From Diadophis punctatus similis (Eukaryota > Chordata > Lepidosauria > Squamata > Dipsadidae), in contig JALIGW010000001.1 in the NCBI GenBank assembly GCA_023053685.1, forward strand, positions 52,449,359 through 52,513,358: DNA of 64,000 nucleotides. The letters are read 5' to 3'. Below the pieces are notes generated by a model, which saw only the letters and a list, made by a program, of their open reading frames with translations, did not search any database and was not told the DNA's origin. Made by a program: the position numbers and the translations under genes. Shown here one piece after another: positions 11,551 to 23,644 of the stretch (within the stretch, counting starts at the first letter, position 1; the number at the start of each line of letters is the position of its first letter).

Positions 11551-12573
11551 ACAAGAAGCTCATGATCTGAGCCACAGTCAGCTCCTGGCCTTGTTTTTAC
11601 TGACTGTATAGAGCTTCTCCATCTTTGGCTGCAAAGCACATAGTCAATCTGATTTCTGTGTTGACCGTCTGGTGATGTCCATGTGTAGAGTCGTCTCTTA
11701 GGTTGTTGAAAAAGAGTGCTTGCTATGACCATCATATTCTCTTGACAAAATTCTACCAATCTCTGCCCTGCTTCATTTTGTACTCCAAGGCCAAACTTGC
11801 CTCTTATTCCGATTATCTTTTGACTTCCTACTTTAGCATTCCAATCTCCCATGATGATAAGGACATCATTTTTTGGTGTTCATTCTAGAAGGTGTTGTAG
11901 GGCTTCATAGAACTAGTCAACTTCATCCTCTTCAGTACCAGTGATTGGGGCATAGACTTGGACTACTGTGATGTTGAATGGTTTTTCCTTGGAATAAAAG
12001 ACAAATATCCATTGGAATTTTAAAAAATAACTATAAGCAGCTCCATCAATACATTCTGTCATTTGGGGGATTGTATCCCAGTACTGCTTTTCCTACTCTT
12101 TAATTGATTATGAAGGCTACTCCATTTCTTCTGAGGGATTCTTGCCCACAGTAGTATACCTGATGGTCATCTGAATTAAATTCTCCCATTCCCGTCCATT
12201 TTAGTTCGCTGATTCCTAAGATGTCGATGTTCAGTCTTGTCATCTGTTGTTTGACCACGTCCAGCTTGCCTTGATTCATGGATCTTACATTCCAGGTTCC
12301 TATGGAGTATAGATCTTTACAGCATCGGACTTTCCTTTCACCACCAAATACATCCACAGCTGAGTATTCTTTCGGCTTTGACCCAGTCGCTTCATTCTTT
12401 CTGGACCTACTAGTACTAGCCCTCTGCTCTTCCCCAGTAGCATACTGGACACCTTCAGACCTGAGAGGCTCATCTCCCAGTGTCATATCTTTTTGCCTTT
12501 TGGTACTGTCCACGGGGTTTTCATGGCAAAGATATATCAGAATGGCTACTATGATTAAAATGGCAAATTCCAC
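11551..12573 (-). pseudogene. BovB N-terminus and APE-type endonuclease (broken)
   Basis: Minus-strand frame 12573-12100 starts with a hydrophobic N-terminus and continues into IGTWNVRSMNQGKLD and LGISELKWTGMGEF, the first endonuclease motifs (Asn and catalytic Glu). After a break around 11870-12100 the frame at 11852-11526 carries GDWNAKVG, IDYVLCSQRW and GSDHELL, the final Asp-His motif of APE-type nucleases. The key residues are visible, but the frameshift region and stops between the halves abolish function. It joins the RT region once the CR1-L3 insertion is removed. Confidence 0.88.
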
Positions 12574-13298
12574 AGTTTAATTATATGCTTTGTGAAGAAG
12601 TACTTCCTTCCATCAATCCCTAATCTCCTGCATTGGGTTTTCATCAGATGGCCCCTTTGAAATTATGAAAGATGGAGAAAAAGTTATCGTCCTTTTTCTG
12701 CGTTATCTTTAAATTTTATATATCTCTACCATGTGTTGCAGGGCATGATGAAAAAAAATCAAAAGAGTGGCCACAATGGTATGATTAAAGGTCTTCCCAT
12801 TTTTTTTAATGTGTGGCACATAAAACCGGTGGGACATTGGTCCTACTGTTGCATCTTGAGTTTTTGACCATACCTGTGGAGATCCCTGACCCTTTTTATT
12901 CTCTGTTTGAAACCGAAAAACCTTCAAATAGATTTTCCTGAATGGGTTGCCCCTACTTTTCTTTCTCCACCTTTTTTGACTTCTCACATCTTTCTTAAAG
13001 TGGAGGTACTAGAACTGTACACAAGCCCTTGAGGGTGGTAGGTTAGGTTTGTATGAAGGCATTATTATATGGGCAGTTCTATTTTCAGTTTCCTTCCTAA
13101 TGTTTCTAGGAATAGAATTTGTCTTTTTATAGCAGCTGCTCCCTGGTTGACCTTTTCCTCAAGCTGCCCATCATAACACCAGGATGCCTTTTCTAGCACT
13201 GCCAGCTTAGACCAATGGATTAATGCCTAGATGAAGTTTGTAGATGATGGATAGATGGATGATAGATCAGTGTTAGTATGCATCATTTGCACATGTAT
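12574..13298. other. unannotated stretch
   Basis: About 0.7 kb upstream of the BovB N-terminus; the first bases may be the BovB 5' untranslated region. Nothing else recognised. Confidence 0.4.
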
Positions 13299-13552
13299 AA
13301 GCCGAGGTGGCGCAGCGGTTAGAGGCAGCACTGCAGGCCACTTTAGCCTGACTGTGATCCGCAGGTCAGCGGTTCAAATCTCACCAACTCAAGGTTGACT
13401 CAGCCCTCCATCCTTCCGAGGTAGGTAAAATGAGGACTCAGATTGTTGGGGGCAATATAAATATACATTGCTTACTGGTGTAAACCGCTTAGAGAGTGCT
13501 TGCACTGTGAGGCGGTATATAAATCTCACAAATAAATAAATAAAATAAAATA
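13299..13552 (+). mobile_element. tRNA-derived SINE with MIR/L2-like tail, copy 2
   Basis: The head reads gccgaggtggcgcagcggtt with B-box-like ggttcaaatctcacc. The same middle and 3' blocks as the copy at 4345 follow (aggtaggtaaaatgagg, gtaaaccgcttagagag, ggcggtatataa). It ends in an (AAATA)n tail in place of the hexamer run. Confidence 0.8.
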
Positions 13553-13670
13553 AGGAAAAGATTTCATTCAGGGAGCGACTATGTAAGTACTCATATTTTT
13601 TTCCATGCATAGACAATGTAGGTTGCTCTTCTGTTCTATATGTGATTAATGCTTCCCACATCCCTTAGCA

Positions 13671-13805
13671 TAGGGGTATCAAATGCAAGTCTTCATGGTG
13701 GCATCAGGTGATGTATTGGGACTTTCCCCCCCTTCGATAAACCGGACATGGGCGTGGCCAGTGTGTGATGCATCTGGCCCACCGGCTGCGAGTTTGACAG
13801 CCCTG
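13671..13805. mobile_element. hAT MITE, family A, copy 2
   Basis: A 135-bp copy with slightly decayed ends (taggggtatcaaatg / gagtttgacagccctg). Perfect 8-bp TSD CCTTAGCA at 13663-13670 and 13806-13813. Confidence 0.88.
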
Positions 13806-13813
13806 CCTTAGCA

Positions 13814-14565
13814 TATTTGGCTTCAATTGGAATGACATGCTGGGATTTCTTTTTCCATAGGCATGGATGGCAGCCATTGACTTTTTTCAGGAGAGAAAGG
13901 GGATGTTTCTATTCAGGACTACTGGAGTTTTGGGGAGTCCAGCTCTGGAACATAGCATATCCCCATAATCTTCATTGTTGTAATTCCTTGCATTGCCCCA
14001 CTCGACTTCATGGAAACCATGAACATTTGATGACTTGCACTTATTCTAATCTACACAGAAGTTGAATGCTATTTCTTAGCTGCTATTTCTAGATTGCGAT
14101 TAGGTGACAGAACACCATAGCAGCCCTTTACTTGAGCATGAAACCTTCTTATTCCCCCCCCCCCCACCTTTTTACAGCTCTCCTCTTCAGAATCAGCCCT
14201 GAGGATTTCAGGGTTATGGAACTTCTTTTCCTAAATATGTGCTGCTAACTGTCAACATTCCCAGGAAATGAAATATGAGGCATTGGTGTGTGAGAAGTTT
14301 TCTCTTTCCAGTGACAGTGTGATCCTAAAGAACCTTTTCCAGCTGGCCTCTGGCTTCCTTTGCCTGCACAGTGTCTCTCATCTCAACCTTTCTGCATTAC
14401 CGATTCAACCAAATTCCCAGTGCATTTTGACAAAACAAGTCTTCATGAGAATACACAAATGTTTTCATTCCCATTACAAATAATATCTTACACCTTTTTT
14501 TGTTTCATTTTTTAATGCTTCCCCCTCCCTTTCAACCTGGAACTGTGGTGCTTCTCCAGGTATTT
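13814..14565. other. unannotated stretch
   Basis: No gene or repeat recognised; a C-homopolymer at about 14155-14166. Confidence 0.45.
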
Positions 14566-14573
14566 ATTTAAAT

Positions 14574-14976
14574 CAGGGGTGGGTTCCTCCTGGTTTGGAC
14601 CGGATCGCCTGAACTGGTAGCAACCTGCTGGTGATGTCACGATGGCATCACAGATCCGGTTCAGTCGCCATCTTTTTTTTTTTTTTTTTTTGGAATTTTT
14701 TGTGATTTTTTTTTACTGTTTGGAAGTTTTTTCCTCTGCTGCTGCTTGAAAAAGGGCCCTCCCGCCCACCCCCAGGTTTATACTGACCTTTATTCCTTTG
14801 CCCGAAGCACAGCTGATCAGCTCCTCAGCTGTGTTTCGGGCTGATTATAGCTACTGAGCATGCGCAGAAGCAGACTTGCACGAGGGGACGCGTGCATGCA
14901 CGCAAGCGGAGCAACCGCACGTGCACGAAACGTCACGATGCGAACCGGTGGCAAAGGTAAGTGGAACCCACCCCTG
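14574..14976. mobile_element. hAT MITE, family C, copy 1 (403 bp)
   Basis: Ends caggggtgggttcctcc and ggaacccacccctg. Flanking 8-mers ATTTAAAT (14566-14573) and ATTTAAAC (14977-14984) match at 7 of 8. The GC-rich interior contains several catgcgcag/gcatgcacgc inverted units and a poly(T) run. The right end contains ggtaagt (14956-14962), a 5' splice-site-like heptamer. Confidence 0.85.
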
Positions 14977-15071
14977 ATTTAAACTCTTAATAAAATAGGA
15001 ATGCTTCGTCAACAGGATTGTCAGGGTGAAAAAGACTGTTGCTTTTGCTTAGTTTAGCTTTCCCTATCCAT

Positions 15072-15170
15072 GTGTCCTTCTGATGTATTGGGGCTGCAGA
15101 TCTCAGAATTCCTAGATGGTATGCTGGCTGGGGATTCTGGGTCTTCCAGTCCAATACATTAAGGGGACAC
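15072..15170. mobile_element. short foldback MITE, unassigned
   Basis: A 99-bp sequence whose ends gtgtccttctgatgtattgg and ccaatacattaaggggacac are complementary at 17 of 20 positions. The interior has the aattcc...ggattctggg type of symmetry. No clear TSD. Confidence 0.6.
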
Positions 15171-15949
15171 CAGGCTGAGCAAGCCCAAAATAAAATGTGT
15201 TGGCATCCCAATTGTCATTGTGGATTAGTTTTATTTTCGTTTGGTTCTTTGGAAATGGTTTTTCTCAAAGAATAAGAGGAGTTGTCTCCTTTGGGTAATT
15301 TGCTAAAGATGCATAATAGGGAAGGGAGGAAAGTGCTATTAGTAGAAGAGATGAACTAATCAGTCAAGTTCAATTTCACTCATTTCTTATTGTTCCAAAC
15401 TTTAGTTTGTTCTTTCCTGTTTCTGCAGCAGTTTCTTTCTTACAAACCCCCCCCCAATAACCATATAAAATGTAGCATGCATTTTATGCATGCTTTTTCT
15501 AATGTGTACATACATTTTTCTACTATATGCATTTGGTATACATTTTATATGCTTTTTTAAAAATGGAAAATAGCATGACCAAATTTGGAAAAGGATAAAT
15601 ATAAATGGAAAATTGCATTACAATTCATGCTTCAGTTTAGGAAGTATGGATTTGTTCACATTAAATCACAATCCAAAGGAATATCTCCATGCCTAGGCTT
15701 AGTTTCAGCATAATTCAAAGCTGTGGCTCTTGGTGTTACAGCAACAAGCCTAAGGATTGTAATGCAACCTTCTTTCTTTAGGCCCTGCAGGGAAGATTTA
15801 GGTAGGCTGGGAAGTATTCTTGCCTTTCATGTTAATCTGAGCTAAGATAATGTTTCCTAAAATCATGATAATCTGCGATATTGTTTTTGTCTTTAGGCTA
15901 ACATTTAAAAAGATGCATTTAGGCAATCCCAGAAAATATTTTCCTATTC
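15171..15949. other. unannotated stretch
   Basis: AT-rich, with repeated atgcattttatgcatgc-like motifs around 15470-15560. No gene seen. Confidence 0.45.
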
Positions 15950-16420
15950 TATCTGTGGAACTGTCTTTCCCCAATGCGATTTGCCTGACCCACTTGTGCT
16001 GGCAGGAGGGGTCTACTGTGGACCCCATCAACCAAGGAATTTTACTTGGTGGGATCCAGGAGAGGAGCCTTTTTTTGCCATGGCTCCTGCCCTTTGGAAC
16101 ATCTTGCAACAGGAGGTGAGATCCGCTCCCTCTCTATTAACCTTCAGGAAAGGCCTTAAAACCTGGCTATAGGCATAGGAGGTGCCTATGAAGGAGAAGC
16201 TATAGGCTGGAGGTGGCTGGTGCACTAACGGAGAACTCCAAACCCTTGCTTTTGGTTTCTTTTAATTTCTGTAATTTTTAATCATTTTTAATATGTATTG
16301 TATGTTTGCTTTATCTTGATGTAAGCCACTCAGAGTCGTCTGGACCATGAGATGGATGGCAAATAAGTTTGATAATTAATTAATTAATTTTAATTAATTA
16401 ATTTTAATTAATTAAAAGAA
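15950..16420 (+). mobile_element. older CR1-L3-type LINE 3' end
   Basis: Plus-strand frame 15981-16172 encodes an RT C-terminus (FAMAPALWNILQQEVRSAPS, LLTFRKGLKTWL). It is clearly related to the other CR1-L3 copies but diverged. The 3' block agccactcagagtcgtctgg is followed by a (TTAA)n-rich tail at 16375-16418. A second fragment of this subfamily lies at 59440-59600. Confidence 0.75.
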
Positions 16421-17036
16421 ATAAATTCTAGTGCTCCTCTGATTTTGGATGTTTAGCCTGGTGGTTGGTGATACCACTTGAATGCAGTCATGAGGATAAG
16501 CCCAAGGACTTATAGATGTCAGGGGATTCCCTGCATTTTAGGATCAATTGCCTAAGTTTTATTCATGTTAGTGATCAATGAATGATCACAGGCAGATAAA
16601 TGGATAATAGAGTTCTGTTTGCATGATTTTGTGAAGTTATTAGCATTTCTGCTTAAAAAAACTTTAAAAATATAAGCACCATCTTCTTTTAAAATCCAGC
16701 ATCAAATCTTGCCCAACATATACTTCTATTTTCTTTGATATGAGGCATTTTCTTGTATTAATAATATTAGGTTTTGTATGCATTTTCTCATAATATATAC
16801 ATTTTTTGCCATATTAGAGAACTTGCAATGTGGAGAAGTAGAAATATTGATAGATAAGTGTGATTTAGTTTGCAGATTATGCAGGATAGATTAAATTCTC
16901 ATTCAGATGCATCTCCCACATATTTCTCCTCCATCCATAATCTTTTCTTGATATGTTGGCTGAAAAAATATTGCCCTTAGAGTGGAAGGAATTGAGTGCT
17001 TATTTATTTTTATTTTAATTATCAAAGTTTTATACC
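16421..17036. other. unannotated stretch
   Basis: AT-rich; nothing recognised. Confidence 0.45.
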
Positions 17037-17044
17037 ATCCAACA

Positions 17045-17480
17045 CAGGGGCGAGTTGCTTACTTACCGAGACCAGTGCGCTGCTCCACGTTTTTCCATGT
17101 TTTGTGTGTGTGCGTGCGCGCTATGCACGTGCACCCCTCGTGTGATTTTGCTTTTGCGCATGCGCGGAAGCAAAATCTAGCCAAACTCTCGCGAGGGGAT
17201 GCACGTGAGAGAGAGATTTCGCTGTGATTTTGCTTCGTGCATGCGCAGAAGCAAACTCTCGCCAAAATCTCTCTCGCGCACGTCCCCTGGTGAGATTTTA
17301 GCATGATTTTGCTTCTGCGCATGTGCAGAAGCAAAATCGCCCAAAAATTTGTAAAAAAAGATGACGACGCGCGCGACTTCCCAGAGGAGACGGTACCGGA
17401 GCAGTCGTGCGCAAATTGCATTATCGGCGGGTCCCTACTGGAGCTACGCACTGGACTGCACCGGTAGGAACCCACCCCTG
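17045..17480. mobile_element. hAT MITE, family C, copy 2 (436 bp)
   Basis: Ends caggggcgagttgcttac and taggaacccacccctg. Perfect 8-bp TSD ATCCAACA at 17037-17044 and 17481-17488. The orientation is reversed relative to copy 1: the splice-donor-like heptamer appears as acttacc at 17061-17067. The interior is a series of aagcaaaatc / gattttgcttc complementary blocks with CpG-rich spacers. Confidence 0.9.
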
Positions 17481-17693
17481 ATCCAACACGCTTTCATGCC
17501 TCTGTCTGGTTTACAGAACACATATTAAAATGATACAAAAGCTTTCATTAATTACAAGTTAAAAATCAGGTTAAAACAAAATGGAACAATTGCAATGTTA
17601 AAAGGCAGAGGGAGCACTTCCAACTATAAATCACCCCAGGTTTGCATGTCACTTTTGGTCCCCCAGGCCATTTGGTAGAGCCAGGTCTTAATG

Positions 17694-17795
17694 CAGGGGT
17701 CTCCAACCTTGGCAACTTTAAGACTTGTGGACTTCAACTCCCAGAATCCCTTAGCCAGCAAAGGAATTCTTGGAGCTGAATTCTGGTAGGCCAGG
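17694..17795. mobile_element. hAT MITE, family B, partial copy
   Basis: The 5' arm (caggggtctccaaccttggc through cttcaactcccagaatccc) is intact. The 3' arm is degenerate (gaattcttggagctgaattc) and no right TSD is visible. Confidence 0.65.
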
Positions 17796-17825
17796 AGTGG
17801 AGGCAAGCTGTCTCATAGGACAGGA

Positions 17826-18072
17826 CAGAGGTGGGTTCCTACCGGTTCGGACCGGTTCTATAGAACCGCTAGTAACAGGGCCTGGGTCACTGGCACCGGC
17901 AGCAACCCAGGCCTGCCACGCCCCTGAGCCGGTTCTCTCGGTGGCGCCATAGGTGCCGCCCTCTTGTTTTTTGCTTCTGCACATGCGCAGAAGCTTTTTT
18001 TTTTGAATTGTGCATGCCGCGCGGCGCGTCCCTGAGCGAGCCAGCAGCAGCAGAATCCGGAACCCACCCCTG
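17826..18072. mobile_element. hAT MITE, family C, copy 3 (247 bp)
   Basis: Ends cagaggtgggttcctaccgg and ccggaacccacccctg. Flanking 8-mers GGACAGGA (17818-17825) and GGACAGGG (18073-18080) match at 7 of 8. A short deletion derivative compared with copies 1 and 2. Confidence 0.87.
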
Positions 18073-18250
18073 GGACAGGGGTAATGTCAGAGAAGGCTCT
18101 CTTCCTAGAAGATCTTGCCAATCGAAAATCTTTCACCCACAGGGTCAGAAATATGTCCTCCCTTCTTGCCTGATGGGTCAATGAAATTGGGATGAGACAG
18201 TTCCTCAAATACCCTGGATATGGGGATGTTGACTTTGTTTGGAAATGAAC

Positions 18251-19597
18251 AGAGAAAAGGAGAAGTGCATCATTTGCAAAAATTATACCAACAAGGACAG
18301 GAGCAAGGGTTACATAGTGTGGTCCCAGTTTCTCCCTTATGCATGGCCACTGTATTGTCCAAAGCATAGTAATATTTTCTTAAATTTTATTAATGTAAAT
18401 ATATATTATGAACCTTTTTGATTACCTATCATTTTCATTTTCAGCATTATATTGATCAAGTAGTCAGGTGACTTTCTTTTTTAAACAGTATTAGCTGCTA
18501 ATACTAATGTTGTGCCAAGAATCTCTTGCCACTTAACTATTTTTGTGTGAACTTTACCTCCTTTGGCTCTCTAGATTGTTCAGATATCCTCTTGCTGTTG
18601 ATGTATCTCCTACTCCCTGTGTGGGTGTAAAAGTGAAAGACAGAAAGCATGCACAACATGTTTCTTAAAAAAAAAAGCTATGATGAGGGCTTCACTCTTT
18701 GGTGAGAGTGTCATGTTTTGCCATTCTTGTTTCACCCGCAGATGAAGAACCAAAGATAAATCAGGCCATAATATCCCAGGAAATCATTTATTTGTTTTAG
18801 GCTGGCTAGTTTATTTGGTAGATAGATTTTCATGGTGTTTAATTGTGGGATTATCTCTTCCCAGGCAGGAGGAAGCATAAACATAGCCACTGTAATAAAG
18901 CAATATTGGAGGTCCAAAGCCAACAACTCTTCATGAGCTACTGAATCCAAGAGAGCAGTACAGCGTAGAATGAGTATCAAGGATTTGTACTGTGCTCCTT
19001 TTCTGTCTGTCCCTTTACTTGCTCTTTGCCTACGAGATTACTCATTGGGAGCAATTTCTCTCTGTCTTTGTTCCCAAGCACAACCAGCACAGAACAAATG
19101 AGTTTGGTCTCTCCTCCTAACAGTTTTGCCTATCCCTGTGTATTCCCTCAGAATAGATTTCCACTCTCAAGATTTGTGTGTGTATGTTTGTTTGTGTGTG
19201 TGTTTGTTTGAGTCAGTGTGGACTCCAGGCCACTACCAAGGCAGACCACTTCAGTTTTCTTGGCAAGGTTTTTCAGAAATTGTTTGCTACTATTTCCTTC
19301 CTAGAGCTAAGAGGAGTGACCAGGTCAACCAGCTGGATTTGTGCCCATGAGAACTCAGCTCTGTCACAATTCAATTTTCCTTTATACCTCAAATATCTAA
19401 AATTTGATTGTAGAAAAAAAAACAGTTCCAGTAGTTTAAGCAAGTGAGTCAAACTACATGCCATAAGTGGGAAGCATTGTAGTCAATGTGACTGAGCATT
19501 CCAAGTGTTAAAATTGACCAGATATTAAAAGAAGTCCATATCCAAGGATTTTTTTTTAGCAGGTTCTACTTTATTGTTCTTAGAAATTCTCGTCTTG
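18251..19597. other. unannotated stretch
   Basis: No gene recognised. A short (TG)n-rich run lies at about 19172-19208, and several poly(A)/(T) runs are present. Confidence 0.45.
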
Positions 19598-20060
19598 TAA
19601 TCAAAGACCGCCTTCTCCAACATACCTCCCTAAGACCGATTAGAGCCCACAGAGTTGGTCTGCTGGTGGTCCCGTCAGCCAAACAATGTCGGCTGGCAGG
19701 CCTACGAACAAGGGCCTTCTCTGTGGCAGCACCGGCTCTCTGGAATACACTACCCCCCAAGATCCGCATTATTCCCACCCTGCCAGCCTTCAGAAAAGCA
19801 CTAAAAACCTGGCTTTGTCGACAGGCCTGGGGCCAATGATTTTAATACAACACCGATCACTCTTGGCCCCATAAATGATTTATTGTATGGGTTTTTAAAT
19901 TGTGGTTTTTAATGTTTTTTAATGTTTTAATATCTATTGTTTTTAATGCTTTTTATATTTGTTGTTGCATGTGAATTTTTACTGTTGTGAGCCGCCCAGA
20001 GTCTCTGTGGAGTGGGCGGCATACAAATGCAACTAATAAATAAATAAATAAATAAATAAA
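19598..20060 (+). mobile_element. CR1-L3 LINE, 5'-truncated
   Basis: Plus-strand RT C-terminus (LRPIRAHRVGLLVVPSAKQC, FSVAAPALWNTLPPKIR, FRKALKTWLCRQAWG) in a mostly open frame. The 3' block gccgcccagagtctctgtgg and an (AATA)n tail follow. Confidence 0.85.
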
Positions 20061-20071
20061 TGAACTGAAAG

Positions 20072-20335
20072 ATTTCATGAGTACCAGTTTGCTGTAATGG
20101 TTCAAAGCACCAGACTAGAAACAAAGAGACAAGGACTTTTAGTCCCTCCTTAGGCATGAAGCCAACCGAGTGACTTTGGGCCAGTCACTCGCTCAGTTCT
20201 AGGAAGAAGGCCATAGCAAACCACTTTTGAAAATTCTGCCAAGAAAATTGCAGGGACTTGTCCAGGCAATCTCTAGAAGTCAGTAATGACTTGAAGGAGC
20301 ATGCATGCATGCGCACACACAGAGACACAAATACA
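20072..20335 (+). mobile_element. Sauria-type SINE
   Basis: A tRNA-like head (gtttgctgtaatggttcaaagc, then caccagactagaaacaaag), then the typical body ggccagtcactcgctcag and aggaagaaggccatagcaaacc, and a tail resembling the BovB 3' end (caggcaatctctagaagtca). Sauria SINEs are moved by BovB, which is present in this window. The tail ends in a CA-rich run. Confidence 0.75.
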
Positions 20336-22028
20336 CATTTAATGCAGTTTGTTTTCAGCAATTTCTATAAAGGATTAAAAAAAAACTTTTTAAAGTTGCT
20401 CTTTAAAAAAAACACCTGCAAAAATCCAAGGGAGGTCTTACCTATCAGAGGGTCCTATCTTATATACCCCTCTTTTTTTTAAAAAAAAAGTATGTTTCAG
20501 TTTAGTTCAAGATTTCAGGTCTTTTCTTTTTGCCAAAGCCCAAATTGGAATGTTTGGGGAAAGATAATTTAATTTCAGTGACTGGGTCAGTATCTGTAGT
20601 GGAAATTTCAACACTTCCTGGGAAGAGGCTATCTGCAATGATGGCACAGTCAAAGCAAAATGAGCAGTAAACATTTCATCCTTTCCAATTCTTTTTTCTT
20701 TCCCATAGAAATTTGTGGTATTTTACTCATTTGGCCAGTGTCAAATGAGTGTTTACCCAAGTATCCTTTTGTTCAAAATCATGCCTTGAATTTAAAGACA
20801 GCCCAACAACTGAGCCCTGTGATTTTGTTTTTCTTTTAAGCATTTGCAAGTCAGCAGCTGGCACATCTCAAATGGAGCTTAGGAATGAAATAGATCATTG
20901 GTCTATTTCATACTGTTTTGGCTGGGAAGCAGCAGATCACAGCACTGTGTTTTTCCTTATCCACAATATGAGAGAATTTAATTGATGAAAAACGGAGAAT
21001 GTGATTACTATGGCTCAAAGTCCAGTAAATCTTGGAGCTTGCAGAGGAATCTGTGGTACTTCTCCTTCCTATCAGCAGAGTAGAAATTTAGCTGGGGCTC
21101 TTCTAAAAGTTTTAGGTGCCTGAGGGAAGAACATCCACTTGAATGTCCCAACCATTTTCCTCTCATTGAACCCTAAATCCATTGCTTTCTATCCGTTGCA
21201 GTCAACAGCCATGTAAATGGTAGTATATGTAGAACACATATTCACTAAGGAGATTGCTGGCTATTGTGAAACAAAGAAAAAATATAGGCTAATAATAATA
21301 ACAATTGAAATTGTATTGGGGATTATGAATGTACAACTGAAATATTCTAAGGACCAACTTTGGCAGTTAAGATATATGCAGACCTAAAAAGAAAACAGTT
21401 ATGGGGACACTGAATGGGATACCAAGGGAACCTTCTGTTTATAAATTGCAAGGGGGAAAGAAATAAAGTGGCCCAGGAGTTATGCCTATTTATATCCATG
21501 CAACAAGATTTGCCATATAGTATTACAAACTGAAGATCTTGCAGGATCATCTTGTTCCTACCTTGTCCAGTAATGTTTTCCCCCAGATCTTTTTTTTCCA
21601 AACATACATGGAACAATAAATGGAAAATCCAACTCTCACCCAAACTTTCTTCCAACTTGTACTCAGTAGTGCTTCCTGGCAATTCTCGGTATTGTAGTCT
21701 GAAACCTTTTGGAGGATTCTAGGCTGGAGGAATGTGGTATAAAGAATATATGAAGCAAGCCAGAAGCAAGCCTTTTGCCAGCTGTGTAGGAGTAAATGTA
21801 TCTAGGAATGAAGCCTGAATAAATAGTAAATTCCAGTCTGCAAGGATGACATGGAAATGTTGTCAAAGCTTATGGTAAAGGCTGAGAGGACCATGCTGTG
21901 TATAATCCTTTTTATTGTTATTTTAATCTTTAATCCTTAATTTTCACAATCGGGATACAGAAGATGATCATAGTGAAGGAGAGACACAGTTCTGAAATGG
22001 GAGGGCGAATAGATGACTAATGTAAGAT
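20336..22028. other. unannotated stretch
   Basis: No gene recognised. A piece at about 21660-21735 (tattgtagtctgaaaccttt) may be an eroded foldback MITE. Confidence 0.45.
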
Positions 22029-22107
22029 AAGCAATAGATTATACTAAAGAAGAACAAACTTCTTTATCAAGCAATAGATTATACTAAAGAAGAACAAACT
22101 TCTTTAT
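22029..22107. repeat. 40-bp tandem duplication
   Basis: Two direct copies, 22029-22068 and 22069-22107, of a unit beginning aagcaatagattatactaaa are identical over 39 bases. Confidence 0.97.
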
Positions 22108-23644
22108 AATCACTGTAAGATAGAGGATCCCAAAAAAGAAAAATATTTTCCATTTACTGATAAGCTGCTTCAGTTAAAACGGCAACTTGTTACAGAACAA
22201 ATGCTAGGATATTAAATAAAAAGATTCTGATATATAGATATCAGGGATGTAGCAAGCTTAAGGATATTACTGCTACCAGAATCATTGGCATCCAGTTATT
22301 ATATTAACTTTCTCAATAATGTTTTTAACAATTTAAAATACAGCTAGGTGTGCTTGTAGGATAGAATTATATTTTTCATCAAATGTTTTTGATCGGGATT
22401 TTGAAAAACACAAGCACAAAAATAGCTCTTCTGGGTTATCATTTTGGGAGTGGGGGCATTGATGTCAATTGTGGCAAGAACAATGGTGCATTTTAGGTTA
22501 TTCAATCAGACAAGATTCAGTAATCACACAGAAGGAGTCCAATGGGAACTATTTCTAGAAGTGATTGCCAGTAGCCAAAATTTTCAGTAAATCTAGTTTA
22601 GTTTTTATTTTGTTGTTGTTGAACTATAGCTAGCTTTCTTTTAAATGAACATCTTCTGCAGGATTACTGGGGCTCCCTGATTCATGCATTATGTATGAAA
22701 CCTTTCTAGCAGCTGTGAATGAAATGCCAATAACAGAATTCCTGGAAGTGTAAATTGGTCCCTTTTGTTTGTAGTTTAATTTAGGGAGGAGAATAAAATG
22801 CCAGCCCAGCCCAAAGAGTGAGGATGTGATTTTACACTTAGACAGGTAAACATTACACTTCTGGGCATCATTACAAGAGTCATGGATGCAAGATATTTTG
22901 GAATGCCTTTTAAAAATGCGGCCCTTTTCCTTTGAATTACTGTCTACACAAGCTAGTTTTTTTCTAAAACAAAAAAGAATGTAGAAATAAACAGAGTGGC
23001 AGGTTACTGGTAGCTGCATTTGATAGCAGTTGTCATCCGGTAGCAACATATGGCAGCAATATGGCCCTAGCATGTGGTTTCAGAATGCAAGAAAATAAGC
23101 TTGAGTTTATGCACTCTACCTTCCTGGTATTCAAAATGCACACCCCTTCCCATAATAAATGATGATCTGACCTTTCAAATAAACATGTTATAATGTCTTT
23201 CCCTCATGCCTTCCCCCAAAGCTGTTACTCATCAAAGAGCCAAACTGGGCTTTACACACACACACACACAAAAAAGAGTCTCCGAGGACAATTGCCAACT
23301 CACATTTTAAGGCATTTGAATGTAAACATCAAACTTTCTAATAATTATAAATAGTCACCGTGATCAGAAGGAAAAAGCAAAGGTGAACTACATCAGTGGA
23401 GCCGTCAAGCATAATCCAAGTTTTGTTGGCAGAATCTGCTTTGGATGAGGAAAAAGAATTAATGAACGGCAAAATATAAGCAATTTGAGTATTATTTTAA
23501 AGGAGTGTATATATAATTAGGAAAGCCATTAAAATAATGAATGGCAGTATTTTGCTGCAAGACTGATCGCACAATATTTGCAGTATTTTGTATAGCTCTA
23601 CTTGGGGACAGCAGAGGATAAGATGGTTAGGATAGTGTCATCAA
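22108..23644. other. unannotated stretch
   Basis: No gene or repeat family recognised; a short (CA)n run at about 23254-23270. Confidence 0.45.

Larger units (their letters stand above)
8655..12573 (-). mobile_element. BovB (RTE-clade) LINE, near full length, interrupted
   Basis: BovB copies itself by target-primed reverse transcription with one protein: an APE-type endonuclease followed by RT. On the minus strand this copy runs from the N-terminal region (12573) through endonuclease, linker and RT to the conserved 3' end at about 8660 (gttagtcgcgaagtcgtgtc read on plus). Removing the CR1-L3 insertion at 10740-11540 leaves about 3.1 kb, close to a complete BovB. Numerous frameshifts and stops make it inactive. 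BovB is the classic LINE shared by squamates and ruminants through horizontal transfer, so its presence supports a squamate source. Confidence 0.93.
17500..18250 (-). mobile_element. CR1-L3-type LINE fragment carrying two hAT insertions
   Basis: Read on the minus strand, 18240-18081 encodes GYLRNCLIP...RKRAFSD, the start of the RT C-terminus. 17693-17625 encodes CIKTWLYQMAWG, its end. Between them sit a family C element (17826-18072) and a family B fragment (17694-17795). The order of pieces is that of one LINE interrupted twice. Strongly decayed. Confidence 0.6.
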
